Assembly: GCA_020439995.1 (NCBI GenBank)
Contig: JAGROY010000115.1
Location: forward strand, 1 to 57,002
Direction: 5' to 3'
Length of the DNA stretch: 57,002 nt
DNA from: Verrucomicrobiia bacterium
Lineage (GTDB): Bacteria; Verrucomicrobiota; Verrucomicrobiia; Verrucomicrobiales; DEV007
A program made the position numbers and the translations under genes. Every line of letters starts with the position of its first letter. Positions within the stretch are counted from its first letter, which is position 1. This document shows, one piece after another, positions 34,022 through 43,619 of this stretch. The notes below the pieces were generated by a model. That model was not told the origin of the DNA and searched no databases. It saw only the letters and a program-made list of their open reading frames with translations.

Positions 34022-37000
34022 ATGAGGGACACAACCTTGCCCAAACCACCCCCCCACAGGCTCGGTGAGTTCCTTATATCGGATCATGCGGGCAGTTGCC
34101 CTCCGGTGTCTGCGGTGGCAACCTTCGTGATGCGCAGTCCGAATTTAGCAGCTTTTGCCCTTCTCCAAGTGATGGTCGGGATTCCTTTCGCGATCCAGGC
34201 GGCGGGTCAGGTAAGCGTTGTCATGCTACCGGGGAGTCAGATGTTTGGAGGGGCGGAAATGGAGGTTTCCCTGCGATCGGAACCCCCAGGGCAGGCCATC
34301 CGGTTTACGACAGATGGGACGCTGCCTACAGCCGAAACCGGCACGGAATATGAAGCTCCCCTCAAACTCCAAGCCACCACCCAGCTCCGGGCTGTTGCTG
34401 TCGGCACCGATGGAGCCGCTGGCCTGGTCGCCACCAGCAGCTACATCAAGCTCGCGCCTGATCTCATCGACTACCAGTCACACTTGCCCATTCTGGTCAT
34501 CGAAAACTTCGCAGGCGGCACCATCCCCGCGAAAGGATGGAACGGTACTGGTGCAGGGATCCGCCAGCAGCCACGCCAAGCCGCCGTCTGGGCAGCGTTC
34601 GATCGCAATGCTGCCGACGGTCAGTCAGCACTGATGGATCCTCCCCAGATGCTCTCGCGCATCGGCATCCGCGGGCGGGGTGCCTTCTCCACCACATGGC
34701 GGCAGAAAGGCTACAGCGTCGAAGCCTGGCAGGACGATGGCAACGCCGAGCGCAAAGTAGCACCACTGGATTTTCCCGAGCATTCCGACTGGGTGCTCTA
34801 CTTTCCGGATCCCGATCAAAACAAGGATCCGACGCTGATGCACAACACGTTCATGTATGAACTCAGCAAACTGGCCGGCCGCTACGCCTGCCGCTTCCGC
34901 TGGATGGACGTGTTCATCAACGAGAATGGGGGCGACCTTTCAATGGCAGATCGCCGGGGCGTCTACGCACTGCTGGAGAAAGTATCACGCGGCAGTGACC
35001 GGCTCGACTTTTCCCAGCTCAGCGAAGACGGTAGCAGCGGCGGATGGTTGCTCAATCTCAACCGCATGGATGCCATACCAGAAGACGGCTGGCCTGCGCA
35101 GAATGGTGCCACGAGCCCGCAGTTCTTCCACACACCGGGGCCCAATCGGCGCTCCGAAACTCCAGCGAACACAGCCGGACGTGGCGACGACATCCCGCGC
35201 CAGAGCAACGGATTCCTCAACTTCGACAACCCGAACGGCTATCGCATCAATGAAGCGCAGCGCGCAGCGATCGAAGACTGGTTCGTGCAATTTGAGAACG
35301 TGCTCTATGATGACGATCTCTGGAAAGATCACGCCGCCGGCTATCGCCAGTACCTCGACGTCGATGACTTTGTCACCTACTTCGCGTTTCACAATCTTTC
35401 GCGCAACGGCGACGGTCTTTTGATCAGCATGTTTCCCTGGAAGGCATCCTACGATGGCCGCCTGCGCATGGGGCCTGCATGGGACTACAACTGGAGCAGC
35501 TACGATGTCTCCGGAGGTCCGACAAATACCCGCATGCACCGGTCAGACCGCCTGTGGTACGGGCGCCTGTTCCGCGATCCTGACTTCATGCAGGCCTACA
35601 TCGACAAGTGGTTTCATCTACGCCGCTCGGTGATGAGCAATGAATCGATGGAGGCGATCATCGAAGGTCAGGCCGCTGAGATCGGCGACGCATTCGGTGT
35701 CGCCCAGGGATTCCGCTCCGCCGCTGCGTGGCAGACCGCGCGCAGCCGCATGATCAACTGGCTCCAGACCCGCGCCGACTGGCTGGACGGCGGATACACG
35801 CCACCGCCTGTTTTCAATCAGCAAGGGGGCCACGTCGAGGCTGGCTTCCAGGCGATCCTGTCCGCAGACGAGCACCCAGTCTACTACACGATTGACGGTT
35901 CAGATCCGCGACTGCCCGGCGGGGAAATCAGCCCGGTCGCGCGACAGTTGGGCGGCACGGTTCCCGTATCGCTCATCGGAGCCGATACGCCACTCAAGGT
36001 GCAGGTGCCGAACAGCGCGACAGAAGCTGAAGCGTGGCGACAACTGGACTTTGACGACAGCACCTGGCAGGCCGGCAGCGGCGGAGTGGGATTCGACAGC
36101 CCGTCCGGCGGTTACGTCGAGTTCATCGACACCGACGTCACCGAATCGATGCGCCTGACCAACGGCTCCCTTTACATTCGTGTGCCGTTTCACGTCGAAG
36201 CGGCAGGCTCGGTGCTCCACTTGACCCTCGGCGTTCGCTACGATGACGGCTTCTCCGCGTTCCTTAACGGCCAGCCACTCGTCGCTGCCAATGCTCCCGA
36301 CACACTGCAGTGGGATTCTGTCGCCACCAGCTCCCATCGCGATGACGACGCCGTGGTATTCCAGCCATTCGAAGTGAGTGCCAGCGCACTTCGGGAAGGA
36401 GAAAACGTGCTCGCGATCCAGGCGATGAACAGCTCCGCATCTGGATCCGATTTTCTGTGCGAAGTCCAGCTAGACGGAGCAGTCGCCACCGTCGATGCCG
36501 GATTATCGATCACCAGCTCGCGGCGCATTGTCGCACGCGCGCTTGAGAATGACGACTGGAGCGCGCCCACCACGGCTCAGTTTTTCGTGGGAGCCGAAGT
36601 TGCCTCCAGTGAAAACCTTACATTGTCAGAAATCCACTACCATCCCGCCGACCCCACTGAGGAAGAACTTGCTCCCGGTGATCCAGATGCAGACAACTAC
36701 GAGTTCCTTGAGTTCCTCAACAAGGGAACCGCACCGGTCGACCTGAGCAATGTCCGTATCGCCGATGGCGTCACCTTCGACTTCGCAGATGCCGCAGTGC
36801 AGCTGCTTGAGCCCGGAGCCAGACTTGTCGTTGTCGCCCGAGCCGAGACCTTCCAGAAGCGCTACGGCGCAGCGATCCCGATCGCAGGCGAGTACACAGG
36901 GAGCCTCTCGAATGGCGGAGAACGGATCGCCATCCTGACCGGCGACGAGCTGCTGCAGGGAGTCACCTTCGACGATGCCGCACCCTGGCCCACCGCCGCA

Positions 37001-37450
37001 GATGGCGCAGGCTCCAGCCTGCAAATCATCGCCGCCACCGCAGACGTCCAATTGCCACAAAGCTGGACAGCCAGTTGGGCTCCCAATGGCACTCCAGGCA
37101 CCGGCGAAGGCAGAGCATTTCCCACCAACCCAGATGCCGACAATGACGCCGATGGCCTCAGCGCCCTGCTCGAATATGCATTCGGCACCAGTGACAACGA
37201 TCCCACAGATGGCCCAGGCGCATTCAACGTTCGTATATCACCGGAAAACCTGAGCATCGACATCAGCGTCACCATTGATCCTGCCGCCACCGAGTTATCG
37301 ATCACTCTTGACACCTCTGACGATCTCCAGAATTGGAATCCTTCCTCCGTAACGGCCACCATCGAACCTGGAAAGCGAACTTGGCGAATTTCCGCCTCAT
37401 CCGTCCCCGTCGCCTCCTTTTTCCGGCTGCGCGTCACCAGCGGGAACTGA
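34022..37450 (+). CDS. Exported CotH-kinase protein with chitobiase-like and lamin-tail domains
   Basis: 1,142 residues from ATG 34022. Another in-frame ATG at 34130 gives a more classical signal peptide (MRSPNLAAFALLQVMVGIPF) and may be the true start. Order: chitobiase/hexosaminidase C-terminal-like domain (IRFTTDGTLPTAETGTEYEA), CotH kinase domain (LPILVIENFAGG, RIGIRGRGAFSTTWRQKGYS, GVYALLEKV, FVTYFAFHNLSRNGDG, MGPAWDYNWSSYD), a second chitobiase-like strand (VYYTIDGSDPRLPGG), a beta-sandwich (FNVRYDDG-type GVRYDDGFSAFLNGQPL), a lamin-tail domain (LTLSEIHYHPADPTEEE, YEFLEFLNKGTAPVDLSNV) and the C-terminal linker DADNDADGLSALLEYAFG with a beta module. CotH phosphorylates spore-coat proteins in Bacillus; the partner here is unknown. 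Confidence 0.92.
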   Translation: MRDTTLPKPPPHRLGEFLISDHAGSCPPVSAVATFVMRSPNLAAFALLQVMVGIPFAIQAAGQVSVVMLPGSQMFGGAEMEVSLRSEPPGQAIRFTTDGTLPTAETGTEYEAPLKLQATTQLRAVAVGTDGAAGLVATSSYIKLAPDLIDYQSHLPILVIENFAGGTIPAKGWNGTGAGIRQQPRQAAVWAAFDRNAADGQSALMDPPQMLSRIGIRGRGAFSTTWRQKGYSVEAWQDDGNAERKVAPLDFPEHSDWVLYFPDPDQNKDPTLMHNTFMYELSKLAGRYACRFRWMDVFINENGGDLSMADRRGVYALLEKVSRGSDRLDFSQLSEDGSSGGWLLNLNRMDAIPEDGWPAQNGATSPQFFHTPGPNRRSETPANTAGRGDDIPRQSNGFLNFDNPNGYRINEAQRAAIEDWFVQFENVLYDDDLWKDHAAGYRQYLDVDDFVTYFAFHNLSRNGDGLLISMFPWKASYDGRLRMGPAWDYNWSSYDVSGGPTNTRMHRSDRLWYGRLFRDPDFMQAYIDKWFHLRRSVMSNESMEAIIEGQAAEIGDAFGVAQGFRSAAAWQTARSRMINWLQTRADWLDGGYTPPPVFNQQGGHVEAGFQAILSADEHPVYYTIDGSDPRLPGGEISPVARQLGGTVPVSLIGADTPLKVQVPNSATEAEAWRQLDFDDSTWQAGSGGVGFDSPSGGYVEFIDTDVTESMRLTNGSLYIRVPFHVEAAGSVLHLTLGVRYDDGFSAFLNGQPLVAANAPDTLQWDSVATSSHRDDDAVVFQPFEVSASALREGENVLAIQAMNSSASGSDFLCEVQLDGAVATVDAGLSITSSRRIVARALENDDWSAPTTAQFFVGAEVASSENLTLSEIHYHPADPTEEELAPGDPDADNYEFLEFLNKGTAPVDLSNVRIADGVTFDFADAAVQLLEPGARLVVVARAETFQKRYGAAIPIAGEYTGSLSNGGERIAILTGDELLQGVTFDDAAPWPTAADGAGSSLQIIAATADVQLPQSWTASWAPNGTPGTGEGRAFPTNPDADNDADGLSALLEYAFGTSDNDPTDGPGAFNVRISPENLSIDISVTIDPAATELSITLDTSDDLQNWNPSSVTATIEPGKRTWRISASSVPVASFFRLRVTSGN

Positions 37451-37503
37451 CCTTTGGGTATGAATTCAGGCAAGCGTGGTCATGCAATGGACATCCCATT
37501 GTC

Positions 37504-37821
37504 ATGTGCCCGTCACACTCACGCTCGATCTTGTGTCGAAGAATTGAAGAAGATGGGGGCCATTTGAGAGAAGCCGTTCTCAAACAACTCAACGCAGGCC
37601 CTAACTACCGGATCATTCAGTTTCAAGTGAACCTGACAGACTCTGCTCAAGACTCCCTGGCTATCCGTAAAGCGGCGGATATGAATGCAATCAAGTTCGA
37701 TCCCGTCACCGGATCAGTCTCACTTGAGTCCAACTCGTTGTCGCTCGATATGATGTCCAATAAACAGGTAGTCGAGCGATACGGGCACCTCTATGAAATT
37801 CGTGATGATTCGGTGGATTGA
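37504..37821 (+). CDS. Small hypothetical protein
   Basis: 105 residues from ATG 37504; the frame is open further upstream into the CotH gene, which is probably fortuitous. The C-terminal two thirds look protein-like (HLREAVLKQLNAGPNYRIIQ, FQVNLTDSAQDSLAIRKAAD, NKQVVERYGHLYEIRD). No family recognised and no clear ribosome binding site. The following stretch 37822-38132 holds no convincing gene, only the hairpin noted at 38089. Confidence 0.4.
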   Translation: MCPSHSRSILCRRIEEDGGHLREAVLKQLNAGPNYRIIQFQVNLTDSAQDSLAIRKAADMNAIKFDPVTGSVSLESNSLSLDMMSNKQVVERYGHLYEIRDDSVD

Positions 37822-38088
37822 TCAGGGCGCTTCGTCAACATCCTGCTCCTGAAAGGGTTGACTAAATTCCTTGTCTTCTTCTTCGGATGAAAAGGTGATC
37901 GTGCGAGAACGCCCGCCGAAGAGCCCTAATTTCCTGCGGGAATCGACGGCACGAAGAGATGGCGGGGAGATCGTCAACTGCGCCAGCATGATGGCAAGAC
38001 TAAGTGCGTCTCGTCGAACAGCATTTTTTGGTTATATCTCCCGCGATTGCGTGATAGACCAGAGGACGCCAAATCTTCAGATTCATCG

Positions 38089-38105
38089 GCGTATTCAAAA
38101 TACGC
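38089..38105. other. Hairpin upstream of LamG gene
   Basis: GCGTATT and AATACGC pair perfectly around a CAA loop, 28 bp before the LamG-protein start codon. It could shape the leader of that mRNA or act as an operator. No T-tract follows. Confidence 0.35.
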
Positions 38106-38132
38106 AAACTTAAACCATAAAACCCCACCGAA

Positions 38133-41100
38133 ATGAAGCAGCCTATCCCACTCTTCGGACGGAAATACCCCCTCGTTCTGATCTTGTTGTCTCTACAGAG
38201 TTTATGCCTCTGGCTGCACCCGGCACATGGGCAGTATGCAGATGCCGTTCTAGCAGACGACCCGGTAGCTTATTGGCGGATGGACGACTCTGATGGAACG
38301 CAGGTGACCGATTCCTCAGGCAACGGCAATCATGGGGCAGTTGATGGCGATTCCGGCTCAATCACCTTTGGTCAAGGCGGTCTTCTGTCTGCCGAACCCG
38401 AAGGCAGATCCATCAGCCTTGCCGGTCTGGATCGCATTGTGATGCCTGGCTTTGAGAAAGTCGGTGCGACAGGCTTTTCCGCTGAATATTGGGTGCGCGT
38501 GACACAGTATCCAGAGGCATGTTGTGACAGCTTGGTCAGCGATGGTGAAGCCGCCGGCGACTTCTTCATGATGAACTACCTGTTAGGCCCCGGGCAGGGC
38601 GACAATGGCGCCATCCGGCCGCATTTCGGCACTGGCAATGCGCCAGTCGCGCTGAGCACGGCAGAACCGAATGTGCTCGCCTTGAATCAGGTGTATCATG
38701 TCGTCACAACCTGGGATGCTGCGGATCCCGACAACAACAACGGCAAGATCTTTATCAACGGCGTCGTGGTTCTTGAAGGGAATGTGAGCGGCAATGTTCC
38801 CGCTCCCGGCGATACTGGCGACAACATGATCTTCATCGGTCGAGACAATCGGGAGAACCGCCCGAGTAATTTCGACATCGACGAAGTCGCTCTCTACGAC
38901 AAGCCGCTCACGTCCGCCCAGGTGCAGGCTCACTACGCAGCGGGCACAGCGCAGCGCGCAAACTACGCCGATGAGGTGCTGGTGGATGAGCCAGTAGCCT
39001 ACTGGCGCCTGGGAGGCGAAGGGCCGAGCGCTTCTGATTCCAGCGGCAACGGACACACCGCAGAGCCGGACATTGACCTATTTTCATTTGGAGCGGACTC
39101 GCTGATTCCACCGGACGGTGACACGGCGCTGGAACTCATGGGCGATCGACTGGTGACGGAACCTTTCGAAAAATTTGAAACCGGGTTCACGGTCGAGTTT
39201 GTTATGAAATCGGACACGCGCCCCGGTGGATTTACCAATCTCGTGGGAGACGGAGAAAGCGGCGGCAGTTTCAACCTCATGGTTTACCTGACTCCGGCAG
39301 GACAGCTGCGACCACACATTCAAACGGATGCTGGTGTGTTCGCGGCGGACTCTGTCCAGAACGTCGCAGATGGGCGGCTTCACCATATCGTTTCGACGTG
39401 GGACAAGGCATCGGGCGCGCATGCGCTATTCATTGATGGCGCGATCGCCGAAGTGAACGCCGTAGCCGGGGCGGTGCCGTTTCTGGGAGAGCCCGCGAAC
39501 ACGGGGAACCCGATCTTCCTTGGGCGCGATGGCCGAGAAGGTGGCCACACCTTTGTCCTCGATGAAGTGGCCATCTACAATAAGCCTCTCTCTGCCGAGC
39601 GTGTAGCAGCGCACGCTGCCACAATCGATTTTCCACCTCCACCGTCCGATGAACCGCTTGCAGATCCTGGTGACCTCGACGACTTGCCGAATGGACTGGC
39701 CCACTATACTGATTTTAACGAGGCTGCGGGAAAGAAGGATGGATTTACCCTGGACTTCGCATACGACCGCGCTGGTTCTGCAGACGGCAGCTTCGAAGGC
39801 AGCGCGGGTAGAGCGAGCGGTTTGATTGGCACTGGCGCGGCTACGTTCGACAATACGGTTGGTGCAGGTGTGAATGTGGGAATGGAAGGTTTCGAAACCT
39901 CTTCAGGCATCGCCGTCGAGGCGGTGATTGTTTCCAACTGGAGCGGCGCTGGCGGCGACTACGACGAAATCTTCCGCAAAGAAGACGGTGGCAACCGCAT
40001 CCTCTTCGGTTTTCAAAACGATCCGTTCAGCGACGGCGCGAATCCACCGGTCACAGCGAACATTCCCGTCCTGTCTTTCGGGCTGAATGTGGGTGGCTAT
40101 GGCGAGCTTGATCTTCCGCTGGATGGAACAGTGGACGGCGTAACGTTAGAAAGTCTGACCGACGGTGCACCGCACCATGTGGTCGCGAACTACGACAGCG
40201 TCACCGGAGAGAAATCGATATGGGTCGATGGCGTCAAGGCATGGAGTGTGGCCCTCCCGGCCGGAACGCTGGTCGTCAGCGGTGGCGGTGCACCTGCCTA
40301 CATCGGAAATACCAATGGTGGAGGAGAACCATTCACCGGAACGATCGATGAATTCGCGTTCTGGACGCGGGCTCTGAGCGCGGAGGAAATCGCGGATCAT
40401 GCCGCCGCGGTCGCTCTTAATCGGAACTATTTTCAAGGTGGTGGCGTAGCGGACAATTACGCCGCCGAGATCACGCTCGACAATCCCATCGCCTACTGGC
40501 GTCTGGGTGATAGCGGCCCGAGTGACGCAGTCGACTCGTCTGGAAACGGGCACGATGGTGCCAGCGAAGATGGCACGCTTGAATTCGGGCAGGCATCGCT
40601 GGTTCCACCTGATACCGACACATCGGTCTCGCTCAATGGCGATCGCGTCTTCGTCGATGGCTTCGACAAAGTGGACACCGGTTTCTCGGTTGAATTCTGG
40701 ACGAAGATCGACGCGCCGACAGCATCGTTCGTGAATCTCGTTGGCGATGGCGATGGCGGTCTCAACTTCATGCTTATGGTATACCTTACCCCCGGAGGCA
40801 ATGTTCGGCCTCACGTGCAGACGACGGACGGCTTTGGTTCGTTAGATTCTGTCGCCACCATCACCGATGGGCAACTGCACCATGTGGTCTCGACCTGGGA
40901 CGAGGCTTCGGGTGAGATGGTTCTCCACATCGACGGCGAGGTGGCCGATGTCGCCGTGAGTGCGGGCATCTTTCCCACTACGGGCGAGGCCATCAACAAT
41001 GAGAATCCGGTCTTCATTGGTCGAGACAATCGTGAAGGCGGCTGGGATGGCCAGATCGATGAAGTGGCGCTCTATGATTACGCCCTGCCGACCGCGCGAG

Positions 41101-42179
41101 TGAAGGCACACTTCGATCGTGTCGATCGCGGAAACGTCGTCGTCAACCAGCCGCATCCAGATCCAGGAAACCTCGCTGATCCGCCCAGCGGACTGCTCCA
41201 TTATGTTGATCTCGATGAAGCGGCAGGTGAAGTGGAGGGCCGAACGCTCAATTTCGCCTATGACCGAGTCGGCGATATTGAAGGAATTTTTCAGGGAGCA
41301 ACAATGCGGGTTCCCGGGCTCGCTGGGCTGGGAGCCGCCTCATTCAATAACTCTGGAGGCATCGGCATCAACCTCGGCGCCGATGGGTTCGATACATCTA
41401 CCGGAATCACCGTGGAAATGTTGTTTCAGTCCGAGTGGAGCGGCGGGGACTATGATGAGTTTTTCCGCAAGGAAGATGGGGGCAACCGCATTCTGCTCAG
41501 TTACCAGGCAGACGGCTTCAACAGCGGCGCAAACCCTCCCGTAGACGAGGGGATTCCCGTGCTCTCCTTTGGGCTCAATGTGGATGGTACCTACGGCGAA
41601 CTCGACATGCCGCTGGACGGAACGAACGACGCCGGCCTCAACGTCGAAGACATCGCCGACGGAAAGACTCATCACATCGCAGCCACCTATGATAGCGTCA
41701 CCGGTGAAAAGACCATTTGGATCGATGGGATCAAAGCTTGGTCTGTCAACCTCGGTGAAGGCGCGCAAATCACCAGCGGCGGCAGCGCACCTGCGTTCAT
41801 CGGCAGCACCAATGGTGGCGAGCCATTTACCGGCATCATCGATGACTTTGCGTTCTGGGAACGAGCGCTGAGCGCTGAGGAGATCGCGATCCATGCTGCG
41901 AACGGCCTTGCTGGTACAAGCATTCTCGAACCAGGCGGAGCAACCATTGGATTTGCGGTTAGCGACTTCCTTTTCAACGTGGAAAGCAAGACTATCTCGA
42001 TCAAATGGAACTCTACACCGCGAACAACCTACGCCCTTGAGTTCTCAGCTGACCTGAAAAATTGGCAGGAGGTGCAGGACGGAATCGACTCCGACGGGGC
42101 GGAATCAAGCATCGAAGTTGATCTCTCCGGACTTCTGCAAGATGCGACAGAAATTTACCTTCGCCTCATGAAGTTGTAG
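38133..42179 (+). CDS. Exported protein with five LamG-like (concanavalin-fold) modules
   Basis: 1,348 residues with a signal peptide (LVLILLSLQSLCLWLHPAHG). Five concanavalin/LamG-like modules of two types follow. Type A starts with 'YA..vl.d.PvAYWR' and carries DSSGNG (starts near residues 34, 274 and 782: VLADDPVAYWRMDDSDG, VLVDEPVAYWRLGGEG, ITLDNPIAYWRLGDSG). Type B starts with ADPGDLDDLPNGLAHYTDFN (near 511) or PDPGNLADPPSGLLHYVDLD (near 1008) and contains FRKEDGGNRIL. The order is A-A-B-A-B. All modules end with GxID(E/D)xAxYxxxLSA(E). A ~75-residue C-terminal beta module (FSADLKNWQEVQDGIDSDG) closes the protein. Such domains bind glycans or other surface ligands; a role in adhesion or polysaccharide binding is inferred. 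Confidence 0.92.
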   Translation: MKQPIPLFGRKYPLVLILLSLQSLCLWLHPAHGQYADAVLADDPVAYWRMDDSDGTQVTDSSGNGNHGAVDGDSGSITFGQGGLLSAEPEGRSISLAGLDRIVMPGFEKVGATGFSAEYWVRVTQYPEACCDSLVSDGEAAGDFFMMNYLLGPGQGDNGAIRPHFGTGNAPVALSTAEPNVLALNQVYHVVTTWDAADPDNNNGKIFINGVVVLEGNVSGNVPAPGDTGDNMIFIGRDNRENRPSNFDIDEVALYDKPLTSAQVQAHYAAGTAQRANYADEVLVDEPVAYWRLGGEGPSASDSSGNGHTAEPDIDLFSFGADSLIPPDGDTALELMGDRLVTEPFEKFETGFTVEFVMKSDTRPGGFTNLVGDGESGGSFNLMVYLTPAGQLRPHIQTDAGVFAADSVQNVADGRLHHIVSTWDKASGAHALFIDGAIAEVNAVAGAVPFLGEPANTGNPIFLGRDGREGGHTFVLDEVAIYNKPLSAERVAAHAATIDFPPPPSDEPLADPGDLDDLPNGLAHYTDFNEAAGKKDGFTLDFAYDRAGSADGSFEGSAGRASGLIGTGAATFDNTVGAGVNVGMEGFETSSGIAVEAVIVSNWSGAGGDYDEIFRKEDGGNRILFGFQNDPFSDGANPPVTANIPVLSFGLNVGGYGELDLPLDGTVDGVTLESLTDGAPHHVVANYDSVTGEKSIWVDGVKAWSVALPAGTLVVSGGGAPAYIGNTNGGGEPFTGTIDEFAFWTRALSAEEIADHAAAVALNRNYFQGGGVADNYAAEITLDNPIAYWRLGDSGPSDAVDSSGNGHDGASEDGTLEFGQASLVPPDTDTSVSLNGDRVFVDGFDKVDTGFSVEFWTKIDAPTASFVNLVGDGDGGLNFMLMVYLTPGGNVRPHVQTTDGFGSLDSVATITDGQLHHVVSTWDEASGEMVLHIDGEVADVAVSAGIFPTTGEAINNENPVFIGRDNREGGWDGQIDEVALYDYALPTARVKAHFDRVDRGNVVVNQPHPDPGNLADPPSGLLHYVDLDEAAGEVEGRTLNFAYDRVGDIEGIFQGATMRVPGLAGLGAASFNNSGGIGINLGADGFDTSTGITVEMLFQSEWSGGDYDEFFRKEDGGNRILLSYQADGFNSGANPPVDEGIPVLSFGLNVDGTYGELDMPLDGTNDAGLNVEDIADGKTHHIAATYDSVTGEKTIWIDGIKAWSVNLGEGAQITSGGSAPAFIGSTNGGEPFTGIIDDFAFWERALSAEEIAIHAANGLAGTSILEPGGATIGFAVSDFLFNVESKTISIKWNSTPRTTYALEFSADLKNWQEVQDGIDSDGAESSIEVDLSGLLQDATEIYLRLMKL

Positions 42180-42201
42180 CGATCGAGCAATTGGTTGAAA
42201 G

Positions 42202-42239
42202 TGACCGCTGGGACCCACTGATGTCGCCAGCGGTCATTT
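42202..42239 (+). terminator. Probable terminator of LamG gene
   Basis: TGACCGCTGG (42202-42211) and CCAGCGGTCA (42227-42236) form a perfect 10-bp stem with a 15-base loop, followed by TTT. It starts 23 bp after the LamG stop codon. The short T-tract makes it a weak or factor-assisted terminator. Confidence 0.5.
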
Positions 42240-42264
42240 CACCAAGCCGTCCCGCACTGTTCAC

Positions 42265-42534
42265 GACTGCGCCGGTCTGGGTGTTGACTTGCAATTTGGT
42301 GTAAATGTTACGCAGATGCGTATCCACGGTGTGGAAACTCACCGAAAGTCGATCGGCGATTTCTTTCTTGATCAATCCATCGAGCACCATCCTGGCAATG
42401 TTCCCGCTCATCGGTGAGCCTCCCTGGGTGACGTCCCGGATCCCTTGGGCAATCTCCACGATGGGAGACGCTTTGAGCAAGTAGCCGGAGGCTCCAGCGC
42501 AAATGGAGTGGAAGACCTTTTCTTGATCACCCAT
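42265..42534 (-). pseudogene. Internally deleted NarL/LuxR-type response regulator remnant
   Basis: On the minus strand the sequence reads GDQEKVFHSICAGASGYLLK, the end of a receiver domain (the K-T/A-S region), then GGSPMSGNIARMVL, joined directly to DGLIKKEIADRLSVSFHTVD and THLRNIYTKLQVNTQTGAV, the HTH of a LuxR/NarL output domain. About 30 residues between the two (linker and the 'L-T-x-R-E-x-E-V' helix) are missing without a frame change. The receiver N-terminus with the phosphorylated Asp is absent, and the C-terminus runs into unrelated sequence. An open frame continues over 302 codons (42166-43074), but only this part looks like protein. Confidence 0.7.
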
Positions 42535-42540
42535 GGCGAG

Positions 42541-42846
42541 AGCGATCCATGGGGCTACAAACCCCTCGATGCGTGCTGGAGACACAATCAATGGACGGGC
42601 GATCGGGCCTTTCTGGAGCGCGCCTTTCAGGTTTCTCGCGACTGCATCGCGCATGTTCTGGGCACTACCGATAAAGATCGCGACGGGTATCTGGAAGGGC
42701 CAGGCTTGATGGAGCAGGCGGGCATGGGTTCCGAGCGCATCACGTCGGCGTGCTACCTTTACGCGGCCTATGAAAGCCTCGCCTCCATGGCAGAAACGCT
42801 TGAGAAAGACGGAGCGGATACGTATCGGCAGCAGGCTGACCTGTTG
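42541..42846 (+). pseudogene. Glycosidase (six-hairpin fold) fragment
   Basis: The plus strand reads SDPWGYKPLDACWRHNQWTG, then DRAFLERAFQVSRDCIAHVL, GTTDKDRDGYLEGPGLMEQA and GMGSERITSACYLYAAYESL, and stops being protein-like after TYRQQADLL. The pattern (W-x-x-N/Y after a proline-aspartate stretch, DKD-x-DG-x-x-EG, then a helix rich in A and L) is that of six-hairpin glycosidases such as alpha-L-rhamnosidase-like enzymes. Only about 100 residues remain, with no start codon of its own and no catalytic-domain flanks. It abuts, on the opposite strand, the response-regulator remnant at about 42535-42540, marking a rearrangement breakpoint. The rest of the gap to 43045 shows nothing recognisable. 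Confidence 0.6.
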
Positions 42847-43045
42847 ATGCCCACCCTGATAATAAAAAGGCGTGGTTTTCGACGGCGTAGAAGGACGAGT
42901 CCTCCGGCAGCCCAGAGCCCTGAGCGCGATCAATGAGAAGATCAAAAGCTTGGCGCAGCCAGTTTGTCTGTGATCTAGCTGAAAAGGATCTTGACGCAGC
43001 AGCCCGTTGGTCATCGGTGAAAAACCGGACGTATGCGGCGTGTGC

Positions 43046-43573
43046 TCAAGAAGTGGTGATGATCCAGGCAACAATCAGCCCACTCTTGAACGCGACAAGG
43101 TCAGGCACATCCAGTGCGGCAAGCGCCGCCTTCTCTGCTCGTAGCACTTCGTTTTCGGGTTGTTTGAGTGGATGCATTTTGTGCTGAAGATGCACGTCAA
43201 ATAGATTCGATTTCGCTGACGTTCCGACAGAAGCCGTGATCAGCACAGATTGATCGTCAGGCCAAAGAAACTCCTGCCCCAGCTTTGCCGGATCCCGAGC
43301 TGAAAACTCATTGGATCCTGACAATCCATAACGAAGTTCGATACCGAGTTCTTCGAAGCGTTGCTCGAACTCAGACCCGGGTAGACCTTTCGATCGCGCT
43401 ACCATGTAATCCTTGATTGCGTCAATTTGTGGCAACGTAATCGAATCGCGATCCTTAACCTGAAAAGCGTACATTTGGATTCTGTAGCTTTGCGCCACAG
43501 TTCCACTATCACTGCACGAAACACAAGCCGTCAGTACGCACGCTAGCAGGAACAGGTAAGCTGACAATTTCAT
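43046..43573 (-). CDS. Hypothetical lipoprotein
   Basis: 175 residues from ATG 43571-43573, chosen because it directly begins the export signal (MKLSAYLFLLACVLTACVSC). The lipobox-like LTAC/VSC suggests lipid attachment at Cys16 or Cys19. The mature part has beta strands and helices (YRIQMYAFQVKDRDSITLPQ, EFEQRFEELGIELRYGL, FDVHLQHKMHPLKQPENEV). No family recognised. It lies 46 bp downstream of the VWA gene on the same strand and may be co-transcribed. Confidence 0.8.
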   Translation of the reverse strand: MKLSAYLFLLACVLTACVSCSDSGTVAQSYRIQMYAFQVKDRDSITLPQIDAIKDYMVARSKGLPGSEFEQRFEELGIELRYGLSGSNEFSARDPAKLGQEFLWPDDQSVLITASVGTSAKSNLFDVHLQHKMHPLKQPENEVLRAEKAALAALDVPDLVAFKSGLIVAWIITTS

Positions 43574-43619
43574 TGGAGTGATGATGGGGCGGGGGTAAGT
43601 GAAGTGTGCAAGGTGGGAA

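Noticed and set aside
37871..38113. An 80-codon frame before the LamG gene
   Set aside because: It has a TTG start, no ribosome binding site and an Arg/Ser-rich composition without protein-like patterns.
42166..43074. One 302-residue response-regulator gene
   Set aside because: Only 42265-42534 resembles a response regulator, and even that has an internal deletion. The first 180 codons are antisense to a glycosidase fragment.
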